From Tyto alba (taxonomy: Eukaryota > Chordata > Aves > Strigiformes > Tytonidae): DNA of 64,000 nt. Below the pieces are notes generated by a model that was not told the origin of the DNA, did not search any database, and worked only from the letters and a program-made list of their open reading frames with translations. Every line of letters begins with the position of its first letter. Within the stretch, counting starts at the first letter, position 1. The DNA lies in contig NW_024881272.1 of NCBI RefSeq assembly GCF_018691265.1, positions 27,842,823 through 27,906,822 on the forward strand, read 5' to 3'. Positions 11,363 to 26,242 of the stretch are shown here, piece after piece. A program made the position numbers and the translations under genes.

Positions 11363-14300
11363 GCATCTTAAATGAACTTAGAACCTCTGAGACTGTTAAG
11401 TCCTACTCGTATTTGAAATTTGAAAATTATTAGAAGGGAGAGATGTACACCCATGAAGGCATGTGATTATGTGTGCCTTGGTCGCATGGGATACAAAACT
11501 CAGAAAAATAACTTAAATAGATAAATATTTTTTTAAATGTAGGGTTTATTTCATAACAAAATATATAAGGACATAAATTTTCTATACAATGTTATGATTT
11601 TTGTCAAAATATTTCAGTAGTATATATATTGAAAGCTTTGTCCTTCCAGTAAAATGATGCTGTCTAAAAAACTGCAATATGCAAAAAAGTTGTTTCCAAA
11701 TATGGATGGAAGAACACAGTGATTTTTTTCATTTGAAAAATGTACAAGGAAGTAAGTTAATATTTGTGTATTATATTATACATTAATATTATAGTATAGT
11801 GAAAGAAATACACAATAATATAACTAGCTGTTCATTCTTCTGACATTGGCTCAGCATTTTCTTCAATTTACTGTTCAGACAACAAATATTTAACAATAGA
11901 AAAACTATCTTCTGTGTTACAGAAAACTAGAAGAAATGTGTCTCCAAGTACAGGAGGCATGTGATGGAATAATGGGATGATAATATCTTATTTCACTGAT
12001 AAATAGGGCTACTAAGGCTTCTCAAAATAGACTTTTAGTCTGCACTGATTTTTTGACATTTAAATGGGTTACAAGGGATGATGAATGTGACATAAAGCTC
12101 AATTTGTTTTATTTTTATATTGAAAACTATTTTACACAAATGTTACCAGCAATTCATATTGGCCGTGAATGATGAAAACAGCTTATTAATTAAAACTGAC
12201 CTTTCCATACATAAATGTATTCCACCTCTTGAGGCAAAACACCTTAGCTGAGGTAACAAATTATATCAACGTATTAGTGACACCACAGTTAAAGGGTCTG
12301 TCAGGCTTTCTATTATATACTCATATTTTCAGAGGTATATAAATCCCAGATTAAAAAATATCTATGTCCAGGCCAACACTCGGCATATAAATGCCCAGTT
12401 TTCCCAGGGAAAAAATCTGAAACTTACTCTCTTTGAGAAGTGCTACAACAAAAGAAAGAAAATTTAGACCTCTTCTTACTTTATCGTAATCCAAAAAGTT
12501 AGATATTAAGTAATGCATGCTATTCTTTTTTAGCAAAATTATTATTTGCAACCTCAAGGTTATTTGATTTAGACTGAATAATTACCCACAGATAGCAAGC
12601 TGAAGCATTTAAACCATTTTCTTCAAATTTAATTTGCTACTTGGAATATTTTTTAGCTAGATGTTTAGCTAGATGTAAACTGATACAATATGTTCAAAGG
12701 CTGCTAACACTAGAGGCAAACTTAGACCTGGATGGGGCATCTGTGTATCTGTATGGCCATGATCATGTCACTTTATACAATTCATCCCTCTGCATCATGC
12801 AACCTGTAATTCAGAGCAGCAGCCACAGGAAAACCATTTCCTCAGTTTCAGTTCAGTGCCACTTTGATTAAGAGGCCCTGTATACCTGTCGCAGTTAGTC
12901 AAGTTAAGCGTTTGTAATCCAACACATTGAATCAAGGATACAAAGACAAAATCAGGGAAAACCTCCAGATCTCCACCAAGAATGCATGAACCGCCAGGGA
13001 CCAAAGTGAAAGAATCGGGGGCAGGAAGTCAACTGAATAAAGCGGTAAGAAGACTGAATTCCTCCTGGTAAATGCTCACTTGTAAATCTCAGCTAAAAAT
13101 AATAGCCTTCTTGTAATTCTTAAAAGATAGCTGGGAAGCGCCACTTAGATAAAGATGAAGAAATCAGAAAAGATTACATTCATAATACTGCCACCATAAG
13201 ACAGTGTAGAAAAAGCAGGCAGAAGACAGAGCTACATCTCCCCTTCCACCTAACTGACAAATTAGAAAATCTGCCAATGGAGTCTTTACACGATGCAGAA
13301 GGAAGATGTTAAGTAACTGTGTCCTAGCAAAAAGTTTCCATCTGCTCCTCCTGGCCTAATGTAGCCATTCAGGAATGAGAATAAAATCATCACATAGCCT
13401 ATAATTCATACTAATTTAATAATATTAATCTCTCTTTTCATGTTCTTTATTACAGAGTACTTTGGATATTCAGAATGCGTTGTTGTTATACTTTGAGTTA
13501 TCTTATCTTTAGTTAATCTCTAAATATGCAAAACTGTAGTCTTTAAACTTCATGTTATTCTAGAGCACAACAGCACTGTCCCTTCTGGCATGTTCTCCCT
13601 GGGTGATAAAGAAAAGGCCAGACTACTGGCCAAAAAAGAGCCTGCACTGCTGTATTAGTAGATTATAAAACATGGCTTCACGCTTGTCTGTTCAGCAGAT
13701 GCAGTGAGCGTTGCTGAGAATACGTTACCATCTTCACATGAAGAGAACTGTTACACTGCACGGTAAGTCGTCTGGCCAAAAAAGAGATACTGTCCTCACA
13801 ACTGGGGAGCTCTAAGTAGATTTACCTGACTGAAGGCAGAGATGTATAACAGACCCTCGTAGGGAAGGGAAATAGTACTTAAATTGGAAACAAACTGAAA
13901 GGGAAAGAAGAGAATTAACTGAAGTACATCTTGCACATTACACTGAAGGAGACCAGATTCTCCTTTGAAAAAAAGGTTAGATAAGACAAGTAAAAGCAAG
14001 AGTAACTTAGCAAAGAAATTTTCTCAGACTGTAGGTCTTATTTCGTCAATTATTTTTCTTATAGGTTGTAAGACACATAGCTATTTTATTCTAATACTTC
14101 ATAGCTTAAACTCCTGGAGTCTCCAGCAAATCCCTAGGATTTACTTTTACTACAGTATTAAACTTTAATGGTAATTTTCTATCAGGTATAAAATCTGTAG
14201 GTGTCTGAAATCTCTGTAAGTATATAAGGTTTTAAAATAAAACCTGGACATAGTCTTCTGGTATCTGCATTCATCACTACTCTCACTGTGGATGTATTTC

Positions 14301-17300
14301 GCATCAAACTAGTGAAAATTAATAGGATCAGTTACAGAGGACTGGGATTCTTAGGAGGAAGAGTTTGGAAACTTCCAGACCTTCTTGTTATTCTTAAGTT
14401 CAAAGGGTAAAGCCAACATTTTTTTCATTTAGGCAAAGATGAAAACAGTATTTACAAAAATAAACATCATGCAAATTTAGGTACATTTTCTTTAAAAACT
14501 GCCATTTCTAGAGGAAATACCACTTTAGTAAGTAATAGTTACTCTGAATTGGGTAAACAACAAGTCCTGCTTCCAGCTGTGACAAACTTCTGAATCCACA
14601 GAGTTAGCAGCCAGCAGCTACCCTCATGCTACATTAGGTAGGAGAGCACAAATGCATTAAAATACACACAGAAAAATGTAGAGTGAATTTTCCTGGAAAA
14701 CCTGCATCATTCTTAGAATAAGACTTACTGCCTAACAAGAATAGCCAGTTAGAAAGGTAAGGTAACATGAAAAGATATAATAACGGCAAGTGAACTTTGT
14801 AGGAGTCTTTCTTTAAATATTACAAATGTCATCAAGACACCTCTCATTCTGTTACGAGATCCTTATTTTAGAACAAAATTATGATACCTTTTACTACTGA
14901 AAATCTCTAGGCTGTAAAGATCTAATAGGCAGATTAGAAAAAGAAGAAAACACAGCTGTCATTTCAACCTTCACAGCCATGTACCCTGCAGCAAGGATTG
15001 GGCATGACCCTGAGAATCGAAACATACTGCAGAGAGTGTTGTCAACCTGAAATGTACTTAATTCACAGTCACCATGATCTGAAAAGAAATGGAAGAAATT
15101 ATGTTAAGACTACAAATCCCAGGGTTTAGGAGAATACCTGGCATGATACTAACCCCATCTGCTGCCTCACATTCAAGTACTGGGCCCATACTGTCACCAT
15201 CACCTATTCGAAAGGTCAAGCAGGACAAGGAAAATGTTGATTATCACAGACAGAATTCTCACACAGCTTGGTCTAGTTCTAAAAAATAGAAACACTGTGT
15301 TGTTATTTAGAAATAAAATTTGAGATAAAGCATCTGTAAAGTAATTGTCTCTTCAATTACTTTCCTCCTACAGCTTGACCTACAGACTCCTTGTCAAGTC
15401 TGTCTCCAAACTGCAAGAGGATATTCATATTCAAGAAAACATGCACAATAAGAGACAAGCACTAGTTTAGCAGAGATCAACAGGTACATTCTGAGTTTTG
15501 CAAATGTTCTGAAAGCATACAGGAAAAATAAACTGTTAGCTTACTGCCATGGACTTGAAAAAACTTGTGGTAGGTTGCATAAGTAGGAAGATAACATTAT
15601 AATTTATTGTTTGATTTTTTTTACTTTTATTGCATATGTTACTCTTTCTACAGAGGCTACCAGACAACGTATCCTTTTAACCTTCCTAACACAATTCCTT
15701 GGCTAATGCACCATTAACTTTTATCTTGGTTAGAAGGCATAAGTACATCTAAATAACTCATACTTCTTTAGATATGCATACCCAAACTGATTTACTTTAG
15801 TAGAAAGTATGGCATAGGTGTCTCAGTCGAAACAGAGTGGAAGAAGTCTTGTTCTTATATGCAAACATGTCAAAGGAAAATGACCACTTAAGATGTCACG
15901 TGATGTGCCTACAAAAGGCTTGGTGGTACCACACAGAGCACTTTGCTTAAATGCTCATATTGAGCAGACAGCAGGCAGACCAAAGATAAGCAGAAACGAA
16001 AAAGTACGTCAGGTGTTTAGCCTAAAACAAAGCCGACAACTTACTGGCTGATCAAGTATGGGAAGATGATGAGAAATCTCCACTGCCCAATCCATTCAAA
16101 AAAACTAGATCCAGAGAGAGATACAGTTATCAACCCAAGGCCAAGTAAAGCTCCTTTCCAAAATCTAGTGATGAACACTGAACTGAAGACAACACCTGGC
16201 AGACAGATACTGCTCTGAACAATGATTCCTCACTCCCAGTGGCTGGCATTGTCTTACGAGTTTACAGGAAAAGAAAGTTAGTCAATTTGTGTTGACTTGT
16301 ATTTGTTTTATAGGTAATATTTGTTTCCAATCTTTACCCTAAAAGCATAACTTCACACTTTACTTCAAGAATATTTATTTACTATCTCAATGTGGGCTAT
16401 CTCCAAGAATATACCTTCTTGTCAGAGGCAAACAGCAATGGAATTTGTTGTATCACTTTAGTGAAACCCAAACTGTCCAAGAAGATATGAACACTTTTCC
16501 TCACGAAAATAAAAAACGCAATTAATGTTTTGAACTCAGTAAACAAGAACAAAAAAAATAGTATCCATTACTCTTTTTACTGTACTTATCATCTCTAACC
16601 TCTCCACTAAAACACTCATGACCAGAAAGGAAAAAAAAAAAAATACTGAAAAACACAGTAGTACCAAGTATGTTAACTGAAAATATGTTTATTTTTAAAC
16701 ATTGTAAAAATCAGTGAATTTAATCTTGTATACAGATTTATTCTTTAACAAGTATTTGGCATCTTGATAATATTAAAGATATCACATGATGCAACAGTTG
16801 CTATAGTAGCAATACTTCTTTAAACAAAAAGCAGATCAAACAGAAGCATAAAACATATAAACTGTAAACAAAAATATGATACATCACATACATCCCCAAC
16901 TAGCAGAGAAAAGAGTAAATAATAGCTATTGAGCTCAGCTAGTCCTCAGAGTTGCTTGTGCAAAATAGTAATTGTATCAGCAAATCCATCCTTTCTGGGA
17001 GTTAAGAAATGGCTCAGAGAATTAGGTCTGCATATGAATAGTAGGAGATGCTGAAGCACCAGTTGAAGAGTATATAGGAATTCAAGTTCTAGGTCAGCAA
17101 AAGATTTTTTGGGGACGTGCCTACCAAGAAAAAGTAAATTATGTGTTAGGAATTCTGAGGCAGGAAAAGAACTGAAGAGTTGAATCAGATCCCTTGTGCA
17201 ATACTACAGAACTTCAGTGAGTAAAACTTTATTTTGTAGGATCCCATTTCTTTTTGAAATCTGTAAGCAACTGATTTCCCAAAGACAAGGAGTATATGTG

Positions 17301-17584
17301 ACCTGCAAAAAAGACTGAGTCAAAACAGGCAGACAATTGCAGGGTTTGGAATTCTAGTTTGTAGAAAATATCAAGTAAGGGCAAATGCTCATGATACTAC
17401 CCACAAAACTGGAAAAAGATGTTGGTGGTTGAAGCCACTCACTAGTATTCGCTGGTACCATCCCAACATGCTCTAAATATTACCCATGCTGCCTAATCCT
17501 GAAACAAATCAGCTGTTATACACCTGGTCTTGTACTATATGGGAGGGAGGATGGAGAAATTGGGAGGAAAGGAAGGGAAAAGTT

Positions 17585-17648
17585 CATGGATATATGCTAT
17601 GTGTATATATATATATGTATGCTGTATATATATATATATATATCCATG
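17585..17648. repeat. AT-rich microsatellite with inverted ends
   Basis: Two (TA)n blocks are separated by 'tgtatgctg'. The whole is bounded by CATGGATATAT on the left and its exact reverse complement ATATATCCATG on the right. The sequence could form a hairpin or cruciform. It lies inside AGBL4 intron 1. Confidence 0.85.
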
Positions 17649-20600
17649 TTTCAACAGCTGTCCCAGATATGAGGCACTGATTTAACAAAAGCAGGTTATC
17701 TAGCTTAAATTTTCAGGTATATTAATGAGACACAAGTATATACTATGTATTTTCAAAAAGCCTTCATTGACAAGATTTTTAAATGCAGAATGATTACATG
17801 CAAAATGCTTACTAAAAGATATTTTGGAACAACCTCAAGAAATAGCACCAGCCAAAGCATACTGATTCAGTTAGTTATAGCTGGGCCAGATCAAACTTTA
17901 ATTTCCATGTATAACACTTCACGTTTCATAGAGAAGGTATGAAACAGGTGGACTTAATCCATACTGACACTGATAAAGCAAGACCAGATCTGACCTAGAG
18001 ACTACATTGGCCATTTCCTTCCTAGGCAATAAAATCATATTTTACTGAAAAAACTGTTTTTGGTAAAAGAACATTACTTCCTCCATGCCTTTTTTTTTCT
18101 TTATATGCACTTTATATTCAAGAATAAATAGGGTTTTTTCTAATTTAAGAGCGTAAGACATGTGATTTGCCAACAACCAGATCATGATAAACTAACTAGG
18201 AGTGAGCACTATGCCAGTCAGGTGGTCTTTATCCTACAAGAACAGCATAATTAAAATTGTTTTAATGACAGCATAATTGGAAGAAGTCGTGACAAAATAA
18301 ATATCTAAATTAAAAATAACTCATGTTGAGGCAAGCTAAATGCAACTAAAGCATCTGATATGTAGCAACCAATGCAACGACCCCGACCCATGACTATGTA
18401 GCTTTCAGTGACTAATAAAGTTGAAATCTGTGTAAATTAACAATTTTGTGTGTCTCTTTTCTTTCAGACCAACTGATTCACAACTGGGAAACTGAAAAAG
18501 ACTCAATAGGTAATAATTATCCTGATATAACAGAGAAGTCAGTTTATTTGAGCTTTCGCAAAAGACCAAGGCTTTATCTATTTTAATTGTCCTAGGTTTC
18601 ATACTCCTCAGTCCTGACTATCACATTCAAAATGCTTGCCCACAAACGGCATCTCCTAAAAGTACTAAGTATGAAGTACTAGGGAAGTCTTTCAAGAATA
18701 TCAGCAAGGTCAAGAAAGACACAGTGATTTTTCTGTTTATGAAAATGACCCCTTTCACGTTAAATTCCTTGCACTTGTAATGTCTTAATACATTTGCTGA
18801 TTGAACAGGAGCTTTCCAGACCTGTATTTAAAGAGATGTCTATGCTGTATCTGTTTAGACGAGTTTATCCCAGCAAGACCAAAGGAAGACAGCTACAGCT
18901 GTGATGCTGCACCTGAGCTAATAAGCTATATCATGGACATTATTTCAGGTTCAGCACTGAGGTAACACTGCTGTGCCTTCTAATTTGGATCAGGATTTTA
19001 CCTCATTCTCAGGTATTCTTCAAAAGCAGTCATCCTGGTGAGCCTCAACACAGGCCAGCTGTGATACTACATCAAACCACTACTCAGAGGTATTTTGATT
19101 TTTCCATATCTAAAGTGTGATTACCATAACATTTTTGTGGATGCACCTGTCCAAAGAAAAAAATGTATTTGATTGCCACTGAATAAGTCTAGCATTCAGG
19201 AGACTTTAATTCAATTCCTGACTAAACCACTAACATCTTGATGGTGGTAATGAATCTTTATCCATGGGAAACAAGGCCTTCCATGAGGGCTCCAGAGAGC
19301 ACAAAATCCTGTGGAGAAACAGCAGCAGCTTTGCATAGCACCATCTTTCTTTTGTAGCCCCTGTATTTCATCAATGATTGAAAGAGAGGTAGTAGCACAC
19401 TGCCACAACTGCTTGGGCTATTGTTGCAAGTGTGGTAAGAGAAAACCAGGCGATGTAAGTTCCCTGACAACTTCCACCCTGTGTATCATGCACCACAATT
19501 AATGCATCCTTCTTTGGGTTGAACTTCTATTTTTCCTTGGCTCTTGATTATGTGTGATGCAGTGTTTTACTCTTGATTCCTATTTACTTTTTGTCTGGAG
19601 GTAGGCATGTCTTCTGTCAGTCAATTTAAGTCAACAGAACTTTCAGACACAGTTGATTTCTTCACTTTGGAGTTAAAATCTTCTTGACTACTACATATTT
19701 AAAATAATTTGGGCATTTTAGTACTACTTCTGGAATAATTTGTTCCCCAAGGTTGCTGAAATCAATTACACTATTAATTACTGCCATAATGATAATTACT
19801 CATTGAAACAACTCCTTTAGCTTCTTAGTTGAGAATAGCATCTTCCTCCCTACTTTCCAAAACAGGCAATTCCACAAAGTCATATTTTAAACCACTGAGA
19901 ATTTCTTCCACCCAAGCATTGCCCACTCACATTGCTGAATTTACTCTTTAGTTAAGAAACACTTTAACATAATCTTGTATTTCATATCAGATAATTAGAT
20001 CACTGCAGTGTTTTATTTTATTCACAAAGTGTAAGTACTGTATAGCAACAGATTTAAATATTGTTTCAGAATTCCTGTTTTCCAACATAAAAATGTCAGC
20101 AAAGCAAACTTGATCTATTAACTCTCTTGCATCAGCAACGTTACAACAGGAATTCAACAACAGAAAACACTACTAACTATATACACCATATTCAGCAGTT
20201 TTTTAACTAAGCAAATGTTAAGTTGATACAATTTTTATAGGAATATGAAATGCAAAGTATTTTAAATATTCAGAACACAAGCCAAAATTCTACCGACAAG
20301 AAGGCTTACATAGAGGAAGCTCTGAGATTAAATTACTGATTATTTGTACTGCTTAGAAATAAAATAACCAGCAGATATACTGGTATTCTGTGTAGCTCCA
20401 AAACATCTGTTATTCTGCAGTACTACAGACATTGCACATAGGTAAGTAGTACAGAGGGAAGTTTATCTCACAATCCTATTTTACACGGACAGTTCCCCTG
20501 TAATAATGCCTCTGCCTTTGGATTTGTATAGGTTATTTGAAGAATTTCTCATTAATCAAACACACACTACCTCATCTGCTTTATATATGCATGAAAACAT

Positions 20601-21915
20601 GATAGACACTTGATAGGTGTTGCCCAGCTCTAAAGTTTACTGTAATTGCACAGTAACTTTGCTGCTTATTGCAAATGAAAATACTTCAGTAGACCTGTAA
20701 AGAATCCAGCTGGGTTTTTTGAAATAGATTCCTGCTGCTCTGCTCTGGTGATTCATGGGAACTGATGTTCCACTTGCTTTTGTAGAGGCTGAAATCCAAC
20801 ACATTTTTCAAGGTGGTTATGAAAAAACATGTAAAAGCAAAATCTTGCCAGCTTTCACTCATGATTGTGAGATTCACTGCTAAGTAAATAGCTCTATGAA
20901 TTAGCAAGTAAATTAAATACAGTTAGATACCTTATTTATTTAATAATCATAACTTAAGACAACTACTTTCTCCTCATGCCCCCTTTTCTACACTTGATTC
21001 TTGACACAATGAATCTATGAAATCAGTCAGTTAATCATACTGAGAAAACAGGGGCACATATGTATATTAGAAAACGTATGTATCAGACTGTATAAGCTTT
21101 AGTATCTGACCTAACCTAACTTACCCTAAAATAGAACCAATCATGAAAACACCTTACTACACACATATATACATCAAACTCACTGCAAAACATTTGCAGG
21201 ATTGGGGCCCTAGATTTAATACAAAAGTCCACATCTCTGAATTCGTGCAGCCTGTGACAAAATGAAATTGAAGTCATTATTATTATTTTGGTAGAGCAGT
21301 TTTCCTAACTATTCTGACACACAAATAATAAAATTACTTCAAAAACATGTTTAAAAATCTAAGGTTAAAAAACATAGCACTTCTCAAATGACAGGCTTGG
21401 CCTCTGTGGCAATGTCAAGAAAATGAGTTGTGGGGACTGTGACAGGGAAGCTGGAATATGGGATACATAGATGTGTACCCATAACGAACACCTGATTACT
21501 TGTAAATTGATTTACCTCTATTATAGATTAATTGCAGACACATCTTGAGCCCAGAAAAACTTATTATCTCAGGTACAATGAATCTAAACATGGCAATACT
21601 GCATTAAGGCTCTGCATGACAACTACTTTTGGGGATTACTTATCTAAACTGGTTTTTATAGAATCACATAGTTCTGGAAAAGGGCAGCATAATCAATCGT
21701 CCAGAAGCAAGTGATGTAGCACGATGCATACACCAAGGTGGGTCTGCTGGAGCCAGCCTGCATCCAGCAGCACCACTGCTGAGCAGAAGCAGCACTACTG
21801 GATCTCAGTGACATTAGCAGTAAATATCTGTAACAAACTCCTCTCCACATCCTCTAGCACCTCACTTATTCAAGGGTTGGTACTCTCTGCTATCAGGGTA
21901 TCCTAGCTCTTTATT

Positions 21916-21930
21916 AAAAAAAAAAAAAAA
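21916..21930. repeat. A15 run
   Basis: Uninterrupted A15 on the plus strand. No SINE or LINE body is recognisable next to it. Confidence 0.85.
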
Positions 21931-24900
21931 TACTATACAGTCATTTGATTACTTTTGTCCCTGAACAGGTATTGCTGGAGAAAAGAGGAACAGGAAGAAG
22001 GAAAATCTCTGAGCATAGACAAGTTGTCCATTTCTTCTATCAAAGGTAATAGCTATTGTTATTAGGTGTCCCATTGGGAAAGCAGGCTCACGCTGCACAT
22101 CTAAGTTTCCCAGTCCTGTTAGTAGCCCCATGTGGAGATCAAGCCAGTTACATTTTAACACAGGAAGCTGACTTTAAAAACTATTTTAATGAGCATTAGA
22201 CCTATAAAGCTCAACTTCAAAAAACAGAAATGCTATGTAGGCCATATAAATGCATTCTGAGGTTGATCTGGTTTTTTGCATGAGACTTCTGCCTACTAAA
22301 TACAGCAACACTAAAGAAATTGCAGAAACTCCTGTTTTACAAATTTCAGTAAAAACCTATTAAAATTCTCAATATGTCTCATTTCACTTTTTACAAATTC
22401 AAAAACCTCCTCTCACAAGCGCTAATAATTAATAGGGTGCTTTGAACTTCACTGAAAGAAAAAATATTGGGAGGCTTGAGGTAAGTAACTTTCAAAAGCT
22501 TTGATTATTCGTCAAAGAAAAAACTGTTTGAAATATGGCTAGGAAATGGTAAACCATTAAGAAATGGCAACTGGAACACCCAACACATTCCTGTTTCTTT
22601 CTTTTTCAGAAATTATATCTTCTGGCTGTATAAAGACTTCATTAGTATTTCTCAGGTCTCCTTATATGGCAAATCTTGTAATAGAAGTATGATCAAAGCT
22701 GTAAGTACCAAAAATATATTAGCAGCTCTTCTTCAACAAATTCTTCTAGTGGGGATTGTTTCCACTAGATAACTGAAAAAGTTGGAAATTAGTTGAATAT
22801 CAGCCTACTGGCAATGGAGTATAATACTTATTATAATACTTTTCTGCAGCAACTACAGTTAATTTCTATGTATCGCTTCAATATGAATATTTGAACTTAA
22901 GCAGTAAAAACTGAAGCAATTAGTGGTCTTACAGAGTGCCCCACATTTACTAACAAACCTTTCACTAATACCCTCTGGACTTCAAACTGCTTAAGCTAAA
23001 ATGTACCAATGTATCAGTATGTTCTGGCAAATGTGTTTGTTGAAAAAAACACATTTTAGATTTGTTTACAAATACATCCTGCAGTATTTTATAAACAACT
23101 ATAAATAGCTCTTTATGGTGTGTGAACATCTGCAAGTCTGGGCCCAGTACCGTTACAGTTTCCCACTGACTTTTGAAATCTCTTCATGTTGATAGGAGGA
23201 TATAATGGGCAGATCCCTGCAAAGGACTGCAATGTCTTTCCCAAACACTGGAAGTCAGATATGTTTACAGGCTAGTAGTGCATATTAGGAACTAAACTAT
23301 ATATCTATATAATCTATATACATGTGAAAATTCAGAAATAATTTAAGAAATGACTATTTAATTGAAGAAATCGAATTTGCCTGGAATACCAGAAGTACCA
23401 CTGATGTACAGTGTTATTTTAAAGACTGAGATTAAATAATATTGTTGAAGTAATTAGCTGATTTCTCCTATTTTAAATTTTCTCATGATAAAGCCAGCGA
23501 ATTAGAAGTTCCAGTTATCAAAAAGGCCTATATTTAAAGACAAATTAGGTTGTCTTATTTAGTACAGCATTTTATTTAATAATTAAGGCCACCTAAAAGA
23601 AAGCAGTACGTTCCTGATACTAGAATGTGTTCATATCATATGTGATTAAATATTTTAAAAATAATAATTATCCTTTTTTGAAAGAACAATCAAAAGCTCT
23701 CTTTCAAAATAGTTCAGCTCAGCACTATCATATTAAAATCAGTTAGAAAACACTGCAGAATTTACACAGCTATTCTACTGGGCCCTCCACATGCAGATCT
23801 CTGAAATAATGACCTCAACACTAAGTATTTTAGAAAAGTTAATTACTACCTAAACTTTGAGTGGGGGTTCAGCATTCAGCAGTGATTTGAAGCTCTCCTC
23901 CTTGAATCTAGGTCAGCCCAGCTGTGAATGCTTTCAAAAATTCTAACCATTTTTATTATAATATATGACTTAACATCACTCTGCAGGGTATCTATCATGA
24001 CATGTAAATAAACATGAAAAACTACACATTCATCTGAGAAAATTGTTTGTTTCAATAAAAAGGATCTTTGGTCTAAAGACGTATATTTATATTCTGTCCA
24101 GTACTGTGAGTAAATGCTTTTTTTTTGCTTTCACTATGATTTCAGTGACAATGACTCAATGAAATATCAGAAATACTAATATCCACAAAATGACTAGCAA
24201 CTGTGGAATAACACATATTGGAACTGTCAATCCAGGCTAATATGCAGCTGCCTCAGATAGAAAACTATCACAGAACTCAGAGATAACCTGCACCCTTTGA
24301 TCATTCAGACATCTGGAAGCAAGTCTTATGAAGGTAATATAGATGCCCAGAAGAATAAGAGTAACCTGGGGAGAATGAGATAACCAATGGAATTTTAGCT
24401 GAATCCATGTCTGAAAAGTTAAATACTTTCATCTGGTTCATGGGTCAAAAAATTAGCAAGTACAGGCATTCTGTATTCACTTTGACCTACCCCTAAATCT
24501 TCCTTAGAGAGGCTAATAAGGTTCTCTTTGCCACAGAATTGGAAAAATAACATTGATCTGGTTTTGAAGAAACTTTAGTTAAACCAGCTGTCTCGCTATA
24601 TCCTGTATCTTCCAAAGGTCTAGAAACATCACGGTCAGCTGAGCAGAACAACTGGAAGTCAAACTAAGAAGCTTCTGAAAGTAACTAACTAGTCTTAATC
24701 ACTTTCATTCTCCTGCAGCCTTAATTTGTGAAGATTTAAGTTGCTTTTAATTTGGATTCTCAGCTTGAGTCATGAAAGCTTCAGCCTGGAAACCCAAACA
24801 GGGAAGCATACAAACATATAGTTTATTGCAGAAATCTGATTTGAGCAGTTCCAAGAAACCAGCTAGGACTAAGGAGCCAATTGCAATGGGGAAATGATTG

Positions 24901-26223
24901 ATTAATCCAGGGTAAAGCAAGTTGATTTGCAGCACTCTAACCAAACATCAGAACACAAAAACTATTTTAATGGATTAGACCAGATGTCTGCCTAGTCCAG
25001 AGGGGATAGCACCAGAATATGAACTCCACAGGAGACAGATGTGAGATAATCTACCTTCCATATTAAATCTCAATCTCATTTGAAACTCACAGATTGTCTT
25101 AAACCATGATACAGAAAATAATGCTGAGCATAACAGTATAACAAAAGCTGATGGTAGTTCCTCTTCTAAAGAACTCTGTGCAATTCTGTGTGTCCTAATC
25201 CTCCTTCCCAATATAAAAAAGTTTAAAAATTTGAAAAAACTACTACAGAAACAAAAAATCTTCTACATGAAAAAGGAATAGAAATATAAAAAGATATGTA
25301 TATATGGAAACAATAATTACCACTGTAAGAAAGATTAAGATTTACTTTCCTGTAACAGAAGAATAAGGAGATACTAATAAAACGGAAATGAAAAATTCTT
25401 ACATTATAAAAAGATATGCTTTCCATAAAGTACAATTAATAAATAAAACCTCTTGACATATATTTTCAAAGCTAAGAATTTAGAGGATTTGTAAGCATCT
25501 CAGATGTATATAACTCAGTATCAGATAATATTTAGGAAGACTCTTAATTTTTAGAATAATCTTTCCATAAATGCATAATTTTTTGTAAGCATCTTTTCCT
25601 GACACTGACTCTTGTCAAACACAGGTTACTGAATTCAACAAGTAAATAATGATCCATAACAGTAACCTGTGTTGCTATAAAGCATGGATAAAATACCTTT
25701 AATTTCTCTGTAACTCGGTTTTCTCATTTTAAAATTACAAATAACGATCAATATTTCAACACGGCATGATAAGACTTAGTGTCTTGTGTCTTCTGATCCA
25801 GGAATAAAAACATGATGTTGCTATAAAAACAAAACAGCAAGTATAATATAGTCATACTGGCTAAATCAATTTATATAGTTTGAACAATGTTCAGTCCTCC
25901 TGTAATGGCTTTATTCTCCTTACATCCACACATAAATATTTTAATTTGTGCAAAATGTAGGTTCCAGGTCTAAATTCCTGTACCTCATAAAGACTGGTCC
26001 AGATCTGACATAACATGAAGACATTATAAGCAGTCAGGATGCACCAAGAACAAGATTGTTCCCCAGTTACATCATATGCACATCAACAGTGTCAGCGTCA
26101 CCCAGTAATAAGGGGACAAACAGGGTCTTTTGGGGATCTGCCAGGAGTCCCTAGAAGAACCTGTCTGTCCCCTTAGTGTCAGGTGACAGTCAGAAACCAA
26201 AGTTTAGGGAGAAAAAGGAAGAG

Positions 26224-26242
26224 AAAAAAAAAAAAAAAAAAA
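26224..26242. repeat. A19 run
   Basis: An A19 run preceded by a purine-rich lead (agggagaaaaaggaagag). No recognisable retroelement body adjoins it. Confidence 0.85.

Noticed and set aside
14950..15082. Minus-strand acceptor (atttcttttcag) followed by an open frame starting HGDCELSTFQVDN
   Set aside because: It lies in AGBL4 intron 1, between exons whose phases already match. No strong donor closes it in a compatible frame. Probably a decoy splice site.
15089..15289. 66-codon plus-strand frame containing SPSPIRKVKQDKENV
   Set aside because: The peptide looks protein-like, but the frame is antisense to AGBL4 intron 1, has a stop just upstream, and no promoter or splice partner. I could not identify it, so it was not called.
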